Source: Cryptomeria japonica | Lineage: Eukaryota > Streptophyta > Pinopsida > Cupressales > Cupressaceae | NCBI RefSeq assembly: GCF_030272615.1 | Contig: NC_081406.1 | Span: 190,328,891 to 190,392,890 of the forward strand | DNA length: 64,000 nucleotides | Direction of reading: 5' to 3' | In this document: piece by piece, positions 1 through 12,520 of the stretch | Numbering within the stretch: position 1 is the first letter of the stretch | Layout of the letters: the number at the start of each line of letters is the position of its first letter | The notes under the pieces: generated by a model | The model's database searches: none | The model's input: the letters and a program-made list of their open reading frames with translations, nothing else | What the model was told of the DNA's origin: nothing | Position numbers and translations under genes: made by a program

Positions 1-16
1 TGTGTGTGTGTGTGTG
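1..16. repeat. (TG)8 microsatellite
   Basis: Eight perfect TG dinucleotides open the window. They may be the simple tail of the probable SINE whose tRNA-like head lies at 285-356 on the minus strand, but the true left end lies outside the window. Confidence 0.9.
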
Positions 17-284
17 TTTTAAGAAAGTGCTTTTGACTGGAGCTATGAACTAGTGAGATCACAAGGAGGACCTCATCTCTGAATCGAGGGCCAAGGAATC
101 CTCATTGAAGCATCCTACACATCCTGAGAGCACAGGTGTAAATTTCCTAGCCAACGAACAAAGAACAATCAACCAACGAGCATCGGGGGGACCAAGATCC
201 TTTGTCTACTAAGTCAGCATACCAGTGCAGTGAATGAACGGTCAACAGTGAACGATGGGGGTCGATGGGGGCGGAGAGGGGCCA

Positions 285-356
285 AGCCCCAAGCTTCGAA
301 CTCATGACCTTCATTACGAGAGGCTCGCAACTATACCGCTGCGCTATGGGGATCCG
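285..356 (-). repeat. tRNA-Met-like head of a probable SINE
   Basis: Read on the minus strand, this stretch has a pol III A-box-like TAGCGCAGCGG and a B-box-like GAGTTCGAAGC at tRNA spacing. The anticodon-arm region CTCGTAATG resembles the CTCATAA of plant elongator tRNA-Met with A changed to G. CCCCA and TGGGG at the two ends can still form part of an acceptor stem, but the T-stem is broken, so this is not a working tRNA. Homology to the E1/E3 protease region resumes at about 357, so the tRNA-like unit abuts and interrupts that coding region. The sequence down to position 17 is probably SINE body. Confidence 0.6.
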
Positions 357-1108
357 CCCTAAAAGAGATTTGTGTGTTACCTTCGATCCCAGTGAGACTA
401 TTATTGCACTTGATGGCCCATTATATATTATTGAAAATATAAAAGATAAACTCTCATGAGGAGTGCTCATTGATCTAGTATGTATGATGAATATGATTAC
501 TAGAGAACATCATTTTACTCAATGATTGCATCAAGTAACATATGATAAGTCCAATGTTATGGTTAAGGTGCATAATGGTTTTTCTTTCCCTACTATTGGT
601 TCTGTTACCCTTCCCTTTGAGGTTGGTACTAAGTGCTTAGATGTCACCTTTTCTATATTCCTACATTGGATCATTTTTTTGTGAAGTTGGGACATCCTTG
701 GCTCTCTTCCATGAAAGCTATCCCTTTTACAATTCATAAATGTTTGAAATTTTCTCATAATGACACTATTATAACAATAAATCATGGCATTTACTAACTC
801 ACAACAAAGCATGGAAATTTCACTCTTGATTACTTTTTGCCTAAACAACCTAAGCCCTTAAAGATTATAAATGGCATCCTTTTCTTATCTTATCAAAAAT
901 GGAAAAATGAGATGATAATGGAATTGAGTAAACGTAGAGACCCTAAACCCATGGACATTCCTCCTCCTCATAATGGAGTTGGTCTTTTTCCTACTCCTTC
1001 TATTCCTCCTATATATGTCATACTCCCACCTCCTACATCCTATAAAATAAAACACTTGGAATCCTGTATCTCTCAACCTATTGGGGTTTCTTTCATTCCT
1101 CCCCTATA
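357..1108 (+). pseudogene. Retropepsin-like polyprotein remnant of E1
   Basis: The translation matches the E3 copy at 31277-33024 in several blocks: a DLCVTFDP-like block, the LDGPLYII block, the region where a protease would carry its D-T/S-G triad (here D-L-V), and GHPWLSSMKA followed by IHKCLKF. The last block corresponds to the conserved GRPW-IH segment after the flap of plant gypsy retropepsins. The reading frame shifts near 660-690 and carries stops, for example TGA at 457-459. The catalytic triad is not recognisable, so a working protease is unlikely. It was probably the protease part of a Gag-Pro polyprotein. Confidence 0.7.
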
Positions 1109-1126
1109 AGGGAATAAAATAAGCCT

Positions 1127-1540
1127 ATGTTAATTGATCCTCAACCTTCACAAGTCTCAACTAAAACTAAAAGGAATTGTTGTGCAAGAGGATGGCGACA
1201 AAAACGTTGTGCTAAGGCTGTTGTGTTTGTTTCCCAAACCATTTCCTCCTCGAATACACCAAATGTTGACTTGGTCCCATTTCTCCAACCTTTGCTTAAC
1301 CCTAGGAAGGAAGTTCAACTTGAATCACCTAATAAGTTAAAAATGCTCAAGAAAAATGATGGTTCAACAACTTTTCATGTTAAAGATCTTATTTTTATTA
1401 ATTTAGATAATGATATGGACGATGATAATAATGTTATTCATGCTAAGGTTGATGGTCCTAATGATTTTGATGATATTTATGACCTTGTTGAGAATAATCA
1501 CAAGTTATCTTCACATTTTGCAAAAGCATTAATCTCCTAG
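1127..1540 (+). pseudogene. Acidic C-terminal reading frame of E1 Gag-Pro
   Basis: A 137-codon open stretch. It contains NTPNVDLVPF, LKMLKKNDGS and FINLDNDMDDDN, each matched by the minus-strand E3 reading frame at 30707-30964. Conservation between two separated copies shows that this was coding sequence. I recognise no domain. The Asp-rich tail suggests a low-complexity acidic region. An upstream frame (1134-1340) overlaps it in another phase and I treat that as a shadow. Confidence 0.6.
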
Positions 1541-2640
1541 CTCCTAGTGACAAACAAAGTGATTCACCTTAGAGCATGGTCCTTGTTTGGAACTTGTAGT
1601 AGCTCCATCTACCATGCTCGATGTGGCTCCTCTTGCATCTTTTCCACCATCACTAAATGATGTTAAGCAAGATTGGGAGGCAAATGATTTTTTTGACTAT
1701 CTTCATTCATGTCGTAGATTATCTTTTGTGTGTTTGCTTGTTAGAAATGTGCCTCCCCCATGATTTGCTTCCTAATATGTTTTTGTGTTACATTATGTTC
1801 TCTTTGGATGACCCTTGTTACTTCATTAGTGAAAGGTAATAAAGAGGTTGAATCCATTGTGACATTCCTCTATTTGTATCTTAAATATTCTATATGTCGT
1901 ATCTATGTTATATTGTACATGTGCTATTTTTCGTAAATGTGCTCTTGTGTTGTCTACTTGGCGACAATATAAAGTGTTGAGATATCATTTTTCTCTCTTC
2001 CATGTTGACTCAAAAAGATATTTTTTTATTATCTCTTATGCTCTTCTTCCATTGTGTTCATAGTTCCACTACATTTGGGGGATGAGGTCAATTCAATACA
2101 ATTCTTTTTGATATACATTATTTATCAAAAGCTCATTACTAACCCCAGAGTGAGTGGATCCCTTATGTACCTTTTTCCTATATGTTTTGTGACCATTATC
2201 CTTTGATTTTTATTTTCTTAAGGGCATCTCATTATGGTAATGTTCTTTTCTTTTGGATGCATGCTACCTTAAAGCTATTGCTCTTGATAAGGCATAGCCA
2301 ATCACTTTAACATGGGGGCATGCACTCTGCTCAATGTTACACTTTTGGCACACACTAATGACATGTTTTCAATATTAAAATTACTTTGAAAATTGAGCCT
2401 TTTGCTTTTTAATTTGGTATTTTCTTTTTCATGACTCATAGTAAGCAAATCTCACTAGGCTAGTATAGTCATGCTCTCTCTTTCCTTTTCATGTGTTGTC
2501 ACTTTTATCTCAATATTAGAGTAGTAAGATCCTGAGGTCCCTAGGGGCTTTGTGTGTCTTGTCTCTTTGGTATCTTGGTGAAATTTTTTCAATGCGACTT
2601 TATACTTTACCGTGAGTATGGGTTTAGTCTCATACTCTCT
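1541..2640 (+). other. Non-coding 3' region of E1
   Basis: About 1.1 kb without a supported gene. The only open frame of note (1657-1839, 60 codons) shows no family features. Parts match, on the opposite strand, E3 sequence near 29655-30700, for example the stretch around CTCATTACTAACCCCAGAGT. No RT, RNase H or integrase motif is visible. Confidence 0.6.
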
Positions 2641-2657
2641 CTAAAGTGAGGGCTAAA
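2641..2657 (+). other. Polypurine tract of E1
   Basis: CTAAAGTGAGGGCTAAA lies directly before the LTR start TGTAGC. The same tract in near-identical form lies before the 3' LTRs of E2 (24199-24215) and E3 (29653-29670, minus strand). Confidence 0.7.
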
Positions 2658-3774
2658 TGTAGCATTGTAAATTGTATCCACATACAATTTCATCTTCACC
2701 TAGACCTCACCTTGGTGTTATATCTTTTGATGGCCAATGCCTACTTTAATTCTTCTCACACCTCCCACAAACCTACATTTTCACTTTCTCTTTTGTCTCT
2801 TCTCCAAAGTTGATTCATGATTCTTAGGACCATGGCACTAAAGTGACCTAGTCTTCTTAATTAGGACCCAAATTAGGACCCAAATTTGGCCCCTACATCA
2901 GTCACTTCAAGTGAGAAGGAAATTAGGTCCCATTTCAGCTTTCTCCAAAAATTCAAATAGTTCTTGGATAATTAGGTATAAAAGGAGGCCTAGTCCTCTC
3001 ATTTGAATCCTAATCCTATGATGTCTAAGAACCTCAACCAAGATTTCAAATTTCATTCAAGTGAGAAAGCAATCAAGTATCCATCAAGCATTGAAGGAGA
3101 AATGAGGTCAAGTTCAAGCATTTAAGATGGCACCCATAATCAAACTTCTATGAATTATAAATGACATCATAAAACCCTTGTGTGAGGATTCAAGCAAGCT
3201 TCATCAAGTAAATTGACTCAGGTGTTGTGATAGAATTAACTGTTAGAATTGATGATGACGAATAGGTTCAGACTTTGAAAGAGCGAAAAGAGGAGGACCG
3301 GGGCAACCTACCTCCATGGTCTTCAGAATTGTGCCTAATATTTCGATAACAGATCTGGTGTGTCTCCTTGATCCATAAAATATCCCATTTTCTTGTCAAA
3401 AAATTATAGGATTAGGGCAACCTACCACTACAATCCTAACAATTCAGCCCAAACTTTTAGCTTCGAGTTTTGATCCTATCTTTTTGCTTAGATCCCTATT
3501 TGTGGCTCTGTTTGATGTTGTAGCACTCTATTAAGTCTAATTCACTTTAATTATTCTTTTATTTACCCTTAACTTTAAAATTTATATCCAAATTTCAACT
3601 CAAAAGAGCAAGGCAAACAAACAAGTAAATCTAATAAGTATTTCAACCCTTTTCCTAATTAATTTGTGGCTACATCTATTGGATTTACCCCTCTTTAAAT
3701 ATAATGATTAATTTAGTAAGATTGGTGTCTTTATTAACTTAATTGGTGAAACCCTAATTTTACACCATTATAGA
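2658..3774 (+). repeat. E1 3' LTR
   Basis: It begins TGTAGCATTGTAAATTGTAT and ends GAAACCCTAATTTTACA. The start matches the LTR starts of E2 and E3 (shared core TAAATTGTA), and the end matches the E3 3' LTR end (GAAACCATAATTTTTCAC). About 1.1 kb long, with no open frame worth reporting. Confidence 0.7.
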
Positions 3775-4227
3775 AATATCACATTGTTTCAAATATATAC
3801 TTTAGTAAAAAGCAAAATATAAGCGACAATAGAACTACAATTTTTTTAAAAAAAATTCTATATTTTCATTAAAAAAGAAAGAGAATCTCCACCTTGGAAG
3901 AATGGTTGATTCAATTATATGCTAGATTAAGGTATACTTGAAAGGTAAACAAGGTGAATACCCAAAATATCCATGTGCTAGGAGAAAAGCTCTAGTGTGA
4001 AGGGGCAAAAGAAGTTTTGAGCACAACGACAATACCAGAAGATATGTTTGAAAGATTATAGTTGACCACATAATGGACAACAAGGGTCCATGATACCCAT
4101 ATACTGAAGGTGAGAGCCCAAAGGAAAGCCTTAGAAAATAATACACTAAGAAAAGTGGGTGAGTTTAGGCTCAATGCTAGTAGACCAGATATTATGAAAG
4201 CACTGGTGCCAAGCAAAAAGGGGTGAC

Positions 4228-5633
4228 TATTGGCATTTGCATGAAGATTGCATTAATGAAATGTTACGTTGTCATTGATGTCAATTAACCGGTAATGATA
4301 TTGTTGTAATGTTGTTTTGTAACCAGTAGGAAGAGCTAGTGAAAGGAAACTATAACCGGTAGGTAAGTTTGTGGAGTGAATCGGTATTGCTAAGTATTGG
4401 AGAGTCAAACCGGTAAACCCTACCTGTTGTTTTGATAAACCCTAACTGATTAAGTATGTTGAATTGGTTATATTGGTTTATGATCTGATGATGACTAGTA
4501 ATGATTATGACATGTATGCATATTGTATGAAGAGAGTTTCAAAGTGTTTTTGGCGTGTTGAGGTAACGGTTTTTGTCTTGGGAATGAGAAAGTATATTGC
4601 ATGTAATGCAGAGCGCATGATGAGTTACTAAGTTCAATGAAACGGTGATCAAGGAGCGGTTGAGGCTTTCTTGAATGATGTGTAGAGATTGTTATGTAAT
4701 TCAACGATCATACTTGAACCGATTGTTTGTAATCTCTATGTGAATTAGGTTATTGTTGTGTTACCGACCTAGTTGATTTGTTTATAAGGTCGATGAGTTG
4801 TTTAGTTTCAGAGTTGGAAAATTTTTAGTTGAGTGTGTGGTTGCCAAACCAAATGATGTATCTACAGTTTGAGTAAAGGAAGATAGGAGCATGAAAATGA
4901 TCTGAACAAGCAAGTTTAGTGCTATTCAAATAGATCAGCAAACTCCTGTTGTTTTCTAATAATTACAACACTTAAATCCTCTAACCGGGTAAGATCTAAC
5001 AAGCTTGATGCTATTCAAATCCTCTAAAAAGGTGATCCATTAGCTTGGATTCTAAATCCTTTACAAAGGTTACTCCTTACAGGGTATTGCTTCTAACAAG
5101 GCGTTATAGTCAATTCCTTAATTGGGTGGTCCCTAACAGGATCTGTTCTTAACAATAATTTTTGTAAAAGCTTTAACAAGCTTGGCTCATAATAAGGCAA
5201 ACTTCAGAAGAGTTTAGATAGTTGTCTTGTGAGTCTCATCTCACCGTGGTTTTTCCCATTTGGGTTTCCATGTCAAAAATATTGTGTCAAGTGGTGAATG
5301 TTTTTGTGGTTATGTTTTCTATGGTTGATTTGCTTAACTACTTAATCCACTTTGATAAGTCATGATAACTGACAACAACATAAAATTAAGTTTTACTTAT
5401 GTCATTATAAGTATTTGGATGTTTGTGAGTTTCAAGTTGTTTACTGTTAATCTATTGTAATAGACAACTGGTTTAGCTTGACAGTTTTATCTTGACAGTG
5501 ATATTGCATTGATAGTTCTAAGTTTAATTTGAGAGATTGGTGAAGTTTATTAGTTTTTCTATCTACTGATTCACCCCCCATCTTAGTAGTTGACCGGATC
5601 CTTGTTCTTTCATCATACCATTAGTGACTGCAA
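4228..5633 (+). mobile_element. Single copia-type LTR in the LINE (TSD GTGAC)
   Basis: A 1,406-bp LTR flanked by perfect 5-bp copies of GTGAC (4223-4227 and 5634-5638). The ends read TATTGG and ATTA; each differs from the canonical TG...CA by one transition. Inside are repeated ACCGGTA-type motifs, the block CACCGTGGTTTTTCCCATTT near 5242, and GATTCACCCCCC near 5570. All of these recur in the copia-type LTRs at 31499-32596 and 55361-56265. Removing it joins the LINE zf-RVT coding sequence on both sides. With no internal region it is probably a solo LTR. Confidence 0.8.
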
Positions 5634-6362
5634 GTGTTAATGAATATTCAAAGTAGACACCATGGGAAGGTGTGGAGAGAGATAACGGTAACCTAGACAA
5701 GGCTTATAATAATGAAATACAGTGTTAAGAGACCAACACCAATATTTCCACCAAGGCTTCACAAAATGAATGCCAATCTTGTGTATCATATTCCAAGGTG
5801 AAGTTGACAAAACAACATCAAATGTCTCTCATTCTAGTTGGGAAATCTAATACTGGGTTTTTATATCTTCTCAATAGTGAAGATTCGTTGAGGCTATAAG
5901 AAATGAATGCCTTTCTTGTGAAAAAGTAAGGCACCAACCCAAGGCAACCTAGCTAGGGGAGGCCCTTGAATCCAAATGAGCAGAGACCACCAAAGATTAT
6001 GTTGGTTCAAAAATGACCATCTCAAAAGCTAGAGTCGTCCTACTAAAGGCATGGGTCAATGGCTTCCTAGGCACACCAAATGCTCTTGGCCACAAAAGTG
6101 CCTTTGATGTACACAAAATATTTCATGACTAAAAGGGTTTGAAAGTGCCCATTTTTCATAAAGGGTCATGCCTTGTCATTGGGTAGAAAGGAGCCCAAGA
6201 CCACCTGAGTCATGCAAGGGACAACAAAACTCCCAGGCAACCCTATGAAAACCCTTGTGGTATCCTAAAGAGGTCCACAATAAATATTAAAATGTTTTCC
6301 AACTTCAAATAAGAAGCTCTTGATGGATCCTAATAGGAAGAGTAATAAACATTGGTGACTGT

Positions 6363-7595
6363 TGTAATGTGGTGAAAATTGAGAATTAGGGTTTAAGATA
6401 ATATAACTACTAAATAGTCCAATTAACACACATACATTGAAAGAGGGTCAGACTTAATAGATCTAGGCTCAATACTAATAGGAAAGAGATTAATAATTTG
6501 ATTGGATTCAACTGGGTTTGATTGTGATCTAACTTCTTTCTTAAGTTGAATTAGATTGATTGTAAAATTAGGGCAAAATAATGAATTATTGAAGCAATTT
6601 GACATAAATAGTAAGCTATAGATATCCCACTGAGCCACAAACTTGGATTTGGGTAAAAAAAGATATGTCAAACTTGTTCTTAGAAGTTTGGCTTGATTTT
6701 TTGGGACCAAGTAGCATAGATTCTCCTTGGTCCTCAGAATTTTCCGGTGTCAAAAGAAGATCTATTCATCATTGTTGACAGTTCTAACTTTTTTCGAGTA
6801 TAGCTCTGCAGCTATTTCTTGCACACATAAAGAAAGGGAAATATATTGGGAATAGGGGTTTTCCTTAGGTCAAACCCTAATTTTGGAATTAACCATGAAA
6901 TTGAATTGATAAATGTAATGCAAGACTAAAGTAAAGTACCTTCCTTTTGAGGGAAAGGCTAAATTTGAAATATAATGTTGAAAACCACAATGTTTACTTT
7001 GATGAATTATGTTTGTCTTCACACAAAGAAATTAGGGTTTTATTTAGGATGTCTTCATACAACATTGATCATGAATACCATCTTCAATTCTTTAACTTGA
7101 CTTCACTTTTGCTCCAATGCTTGATGAATGACTTATTGCTTGCTCACTTGAATTTCCTAGAGTGTAGGATGATGATTGATTAATTAGGTTTAAAATGAGA
7201 GGGGTGGACTTCCTTTTATACTTGAATGTCAAAAATCAAATTTAATTTCCACAATAGGGCGACATGGGATCCAAATTCTCGTTCATTCATGATAATAGTT
7301 AAGGGGGTGCAATTTGGGGCCCAATTAAGAGGCCTAGATAATGGTACGCTTTGGTCCTCATTTAGGTTCAACGTGTGGTACACTTTGGTCTTTATTTGGG
7401 TCCAGGGCATGGTACGTCAAGGTCTTGGAAATCAAGACTCCAAATTGGGGGTTTAACTAGAAAATTGATGAAAATGTGGAATAGGTAAGTGGTGTGAGCA
7501 AAATCAACATTGCAATTAGGCCTAGGAAACTAGAATGCCAAAGTGAGGCCTAGGTGAGGAAAAAATTGTATGTGAGTACAATTTAGGATTCTATA
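6363..7595 (-). mobile_element. Single LTR of the E1/E2/E3 family in the LINE
   Basis: The plus-strand start TGTAATGTGGTGAAAATTG matches the E3 LTR edges at 27212 and 42060. The right end GAGTACAATTTAGGATTCTATA matches the E3 edge at 43397. It is therefore a minus-oriented LTR of this family, about 1.23 kb, with no internal region. The flanks ACTGT and ACTAC differ by two transitions and may be a decayed TSD. LINE coding sequence lies on both sides. Open frames at 6423-6710 and 6947-7183 show no family features. Confidence 0.7.
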
Positions 7596-10379
7596 ACTAC
7601 AAGAATTTTAAAGAACACCTATAACTTGCTAGCTAGTGAAAGCGGTTTGGTAATCTGAAAGGAAAACTTCTTTTCTATTCTATAAAGGAAAAAATTCCAA
7701 AGCTCCATCGACAAAGCGTGGAAAGCAAAAGGAATACCTAGAAATCCATTTTGCCCTAACCACTTCCACCCATACTGGAGAAGCTAAGGTGGAGTCGAGA
7801 GAAAGGATTTCTCGTAACACTAATTCTTATGCCACTGAATGCCAAACCCAAAAGACAAATAGGTGTCAAGGTATGAGAGGGCCTTCTTGATATTTTGCTC
7901 TTCCTCAACAAGCATAAGAAAATAATCATCCATAAAGTGACCATTAACCAACTAGCTAGGTGGCCCATGTAGGGAAATCCCAAAGACATGCCCAATATAG
8001 ATGGAATGAGCCAATAAGTATCCAAAAACTTTAGTAACCAAAACATAAAGAGAAGGGGAAATAGGGGACCCTTACCAAATAGATTAGTGAAGCCCAAATA
8101 CTTGAGACTGGTGGCCATTAATGGTGATATACGCAAAGCCATCACCAAATAACATCTTAACATATTGAAAGAAATGGGGTACAAAACCTAGAGCACCCAA
8201 TATAACAAGAATAAAAGGTCATTCAATGTGGTCATAAGATTTTGGAAGATGAATTTTGAAAAATAGGGTAGGTTGTCGAGAATGATAAACCCATTCCATG
8301 CCTTCCTAAACAAGAATAATATTGTCCAAGATGAATTGTGACTTAATAAAGCTACTATGTTCAATTCTAATAATTTGTTGGAGTGGGTGCCTAATCTTCA
8401 AAGCTAGTTCTGTAGCAATAATTTTATAAGAGACATTGAGTAATGTTATCAGCCACCAATTACAAATGTCCTCTGAATCACCAATCTTAGGTATGAATTT
8501 ATCCTTTATTAATTCTCTTAGAGATTAGTTTTAAAAAGCTTCAAGATAAATTTTTTGCTAATATAGACCCACACAATGCTAATGGGATTTATAGAATTCA
8601 TAAGGGAATCTATTACATCTTGGAGCTTTATCATCTACCATGGAATTGAAAACTTCTTTAAGATCTTTAAGGGTGAGAAATTTCTCACAAAAGCCATGTT
8701 GAGCTTCAAAGAGATTAGTTCGGAACACCCAAATGCAATCTCAAAGAGCTTTGCCATGCTTAGGGGAGGCATCCTGAGTATTGAAAGCCTTGAACTCATA
8801 ATAGCGAATAAAAACTTGCAAAATGTTTGGTATCTCAGAAAACACTGTATGATCCTATTTGATTTTCCTTACACTTGGTGAGGAATGACGAGCTCGCAAA
8901 GATAGAAAGAATTATTTAGAAGAATGATCACCCATGTTTAGCTAATGAAGCCTAACTTTGATTTAATCCCCTCTTGTAGAATGACTATTCATAATCTATT
9001 TTTGATGGTAGAGCTGAGCCACACTCTCCTGCAAGCTATGACAAAAGGGGTTGGCAAAAACCTCCTCCATGAAATGGTGGAGATCTAAGGTGATGGCCTC
9101 ATAGAACTGTCATAGGTACATAGAAATTTGCCAGCCATAAATGTAAAGGAAGATAGCAGTGTGGTGGATAGCATGATTCCACAAAGAAATGCACTGAGAT
9201 TGTTGAGTAGGATGATATTCAAGGTTCCAAACCCATTGAATATAAACTAACATGGGTTTATGACTCAACAAAGAAGTATAAAAAAATAGTTGGGTTTTAG
9301 AAGGTTGCTCAGGACCCACTTGCTAATTAAAGTTGAATTTGATGGGAATGTAGTCTAATAGGGTGACCTTGGGGAGATAAATCACCAAAAAAGCTTGACA
9401 AGACACAAAAAAATAAAAATATTGTGTCATTTTCATAGCATGATCAAGTTGTTCGAGAACTTTGTCATTGCGCACTAAAAAATTGTTCCATGTATGCCAC
9501 ACAACATGTTTTTGGTAGTAAAAAGTATTGGGATCATAAATATCCAATTTATTGCGCATGTAAAACCATGCCTCCCATTCACCAACTATACAGAAAAAGG
9601 CAATAACTCCTCCTTTTCAAAATCTACCTCAACCATATTAAAGTCACCGTATAAGACCCAAGTGATAGGAAACATTGAATACACAATCCAATGCTAGAGG
9701 GAATATCTCTCAACAACATCATTGGGAGAATAAACATTAAAGATCCCAAAAGAATGATTATCAATTGACATGAGAATCTAGACAAACTACTAAGTAGGAT
9801 CAAACCCTTGATCAATCACATAAGATTGCCATCATGGTGCAAGAAGTTTGACAACCCCTCCACATCTCGCTTCGTGATTGGAAGAAAATACTAGATCACT
9901 TGGCCAAATAACTTTTGATGCAATAGAAAGCATGAAAGAAAAAATCTTAACCTCCTATAGACCTAACACATCAATACTAAGATAATTATATCGAGTATCC
10001 TGCATGGAATGCTTTCTGGTGAGGTCTTTGAGACCTCAGACATTCTATGACAAAAAATACATGATTCAAAATATTTCATATCAACCCCGTCCTCAATAGA
10101 GGAGAAATGATTTTGCAAGAATTTAGGGGTTTGAACTATAAACTTGGAATCCCATTTCTTCACTATTTTGGAACAATTTTGTCTTCCTCTGCATGCCTAG
10201 AAGGGTTGTGAGAACAACACGAGCTATGCATATAAGAAAAGAGAAACTAAGTTGGTTGATGTGTTCACACAATTATAGAAGGATCATAAGCCTCGGTGAC
10301 AATGAGGGTTGTAACCTCTTTCCTTTTTTTAGAAGGGTTTGAAATTGGCACTAATGGTTGTAGTTGCATGAAAATTGGT

Positions 10380-11255
10380 TCATTGGGTTTGGCATTATTG
10401 GATGTGGTAGCTTTCCCCTTATGAGTAGCCATGATCCATGTTTCCTCTCATTTTTAAACATCTAGAACACGTGGAGGGTTAGAAACCTTAGGAGGTGACT
10501 TATCCCTCAGAGCAGCTAAAGGGAAATCTTTAATTTTGTGCTACAATGATTGACAATGAAAACAATTATTGGGAAAATTCAGATAGAGAACATGTTGGAT
10601 GTGACAAAGACCTCCAATATGAATATCAATAATCTCTTTGAGGTGATAAGACAAATAAACCTCAACACAGACCCATTTTTGGGGTTGAGCATGAAAAAAC
10701 TGATCTGGTTTAACGCAAATGACTTTGCTAAGAGATTGGGCAATAAGAGACAAAAAAAGGCTAGTAAGGAAAAAGCAAAAACTCTACCCAAATTGGGACA
10801 TAAGGTTTTTTTATCATTGGAGATGAAAAGTCTGGAGACCAAGGCTGGAAAAGTATGAAAGAAGACCTGATATACCAAGAGTTCTATTGAAGAATGGCTT
10901 GCACATGGCTAACCTCAACAAAATGAAAAATAAAAAGAACATTTGTCAATTTCTGAACACCATCTAGGAGAACCCCATGAGAGGTCTATGACTTGGCTAT
11001 ACAATCCTAGAGAATGCTTTTAGTGGGGACCCTCCTAATAAAATATCCTACATGAGTATGTTTCTCTAATGATTGACATGCATTATGAAAATCCTGAATG
11101 GGTAAAACCACATCCACAGGTTTATTGGAAGGCATACCTTCTGAAAAACTTTGGGCACAAATTTGTGGGGATGTTTGTTCATAGGAGCCATTATCGTGAG
11201 CTATCAAAGCATCAACACTAGTAGAACCTGTTGGACCGAGGATGGTCAAGGCCAT
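10380..11255 (-). pseudogene. LINE ORF1 (Gag-like, DUF4283 and zinc knuckle)
   Basis: The start chosen is the ATG at 11255, followed by about 82 open codons (11007-11255). Downstream, in shifted frames, lie a VPIWVEFLLFP block and then a segment at 10541-10753 reading SKVICVKPD, VCVEVYLS, IHIGGLCHIQHVLY and ending NCFHCQSL. This is the usual layout of the DUF4283 nucleic-acid-binding region and the first part of a CCHC knuckle in plant L1-clade ORF1 proteins. The rest of the knuckle (roughly H-K-I-K-D) follows in a damaged frame. Several stops and frameshifts make it non-functional. ORF1 proteins normally bind LINE RNA to form the retrotransposition particle. Confidence 0.7.
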
Positions 11256-11300
11256 TATAAAACTAAAGGACTCTTGTAGTTAATGCAATATGACATGAGA

Positions 11301-12520
11301 TAAGAACAAGAAATATGCGAAAAAAACATAAAACCCTAGAAGAGAAAAAATCATCAGACCACCTAATTACTATCCCATGCCATCCAAACATATTTATTTA
11401 AAAGGGTATTTCAAAAAATTAAAGCATATACAATTGACATGTATGAAGTCAAATTATCTACTAGCCTTCCCTCTTCCTACGCCCAAATCTTGAAATGAAA
11501 TGCTTCAAATTATAATGGTATGGGGATTTAGTTTTTTTAAGCATGGATTTGATTTATGCTAATAGACTCAAATAAGGAAAGAGTAGAATTAGTGAAGGCA
11601 AGAAAAAACTCTAGTCATCCATCATATCATTGATAAAGAGAGACAATTGATATATGTGATTATGATATATTTGTGCTGAATATTCTAGCCTAGCTCTTGA
11701 CTCATACATAGTTCTAAGAAGATATAGTTTTAAACACAAATTATATAGTATATAAGACATGGAATGGATATAGTTGTCAGTAAGGAAAACTTTCTTGATT
11801 TTTTCCTAGCACCTACCTACCTATGCTTGATGAAATGGTTTAAGAGAATTCGACTATAAGTGATTTCAATGATTACTACTCATCTAGTAATGCATGAAAA
11901 AATATTAAAGACATGATAAGAAATTAAAAAGCTTCAAAGGCTACAATCTTGTAGGTGCCAAGGTAATATGATTAAAGCATAGACATCATAAGGACCTGTA
12001 TAATACATGCATGGTTAATGCATATACTTTGATTCAAAATCTATGTTCTCTATCTCAAATGTCTTAGAATTATCTTCTCTTGTGCTCCTCAAACAAATCT
12101 ATCTTCTTTAATGTTGGTCTATTCCAATCTCAAGATATATGTACCTCCTAATGACCTATAATATCAATTCTTATGAATTTTCCTCATCATACCATAGCAT
12201 GCACCCATGTATAGTAGATTGGGACTTTAATCACCCATGTTGATGATTGCTTCTAAGGAAACTTAATGGTCATTTCTAAATACATATTCATTGGAAAGAT
12301 ATACTCAAAACAAGAGGAATGCATGAAGCGCATGTGGGAGGGGAGATCCATGACTAAAAAAGAAAACTTCCTTTTGTAACTTCCCACCTCATGGCTAAGG
12401 ATAGCCTCATATCTTATTTGCATTGAAATAGAGTTTTTATGTCAAGTTATAACTCTAGTTTTTGAAAAAGTTTCTCAAAAGTTTTTAAATTTTGAAACTA
12501 ATCATTATATCAAATATAAT
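11301..12520. other. Unassigned AT-rich interval
   Basis: Between the LINE 5' end and E2. I see no coding motif, RNA gene or clear repeat. It is probably the older sequence into which both elements inserted. Confidence 0.5.

Larger units (their letters stand above)
357..3774 (+). mobile_element. E1: 3' half of a gag/protease gypsy-like element
   Basis: This is a plus-strand element truncated at its left by the tRNA-like unit and the window edge. It holds a retropepsin remnant (357-1108), an acidic C-terminal reading frame (1127-1540), about 1.1 kb with no recognisable reverse transcriptase or integrase, a polypurine tract (2641-2657) and a 3' LTR (2658-3774). The same parts occur in the same order on the minus strand in E3 (33024 down to 29653), so E1 and E3 belong to one family. 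The CCATT after the LTR would be the right target duplication; the left copy is not in the window. Confidence 0.75.
3900..10170 (-). pseudogene. LINE ORF2: endonuclease, reverse transcriptase, zf-RVT
   Basis: Minus-strand conceptual translation in several frames gives ordered LINE motifs. The endonuclease YGDFNMVE lies near 9620-9660. RT has a DKAP-like block near 8640, an ITLLNVSYKIIA block near 8440 (the first residues are disrupted by stops), QGSPISPSLYVL near 8070, and the catalytic FMDDYF at 7919-7936. The C-terminal zf-RVT region reads CCPLCGQ at 4061-4086 and HIFWYC near 4030. The ORF is split by single LTRs at 4228-5633 and 6363-7595 and carries many stops and frameshifts, so it is inactive. 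In live copies this protein nicks DNA and primes reverse transcription at the nick. Confidence 0.8.
3838..11300 (-). mobile_element. LINE (non-LTR retrotransposon), nested insertions
   Basis: A minus-strand LINE whose parts lie in the normal order from high to low coordinates: ORF1 with a DUF4283-like region and a zinc knuckle, an apurinic-type endonuclease, a reverse transcriptase, and a C-terminal zf-RVT zinc-binding domain. The 3' end is near 3840, where a T-run followed by an A-run on the plus strand may be the decayed poly(A) tail. Two single LTRs interrupt it (4228-5633 and 6363-7595). Without them the LINE is about 4.8 kb. The 5' limit near 11300 is approximate and no long target duplication was identified. 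Confidence 0.85.

Noticed and set aside
285-356. Functional tRNA-Met gene
   Set aside because: The T-stem does not pair, the anticodon position reads CGT in place of CAT, and it interrupts a retroelement coding region.
7756-8184. 142-codon minus-strand open frame taken at face value as a hydrophobic protein
   Set aside because: The reverse transcriptase motifs (FMDDYF, QGSPISPSL) are in the neighbouring minus-strand frame; this open frame is an out-of-phase shadow of the LINE RT.
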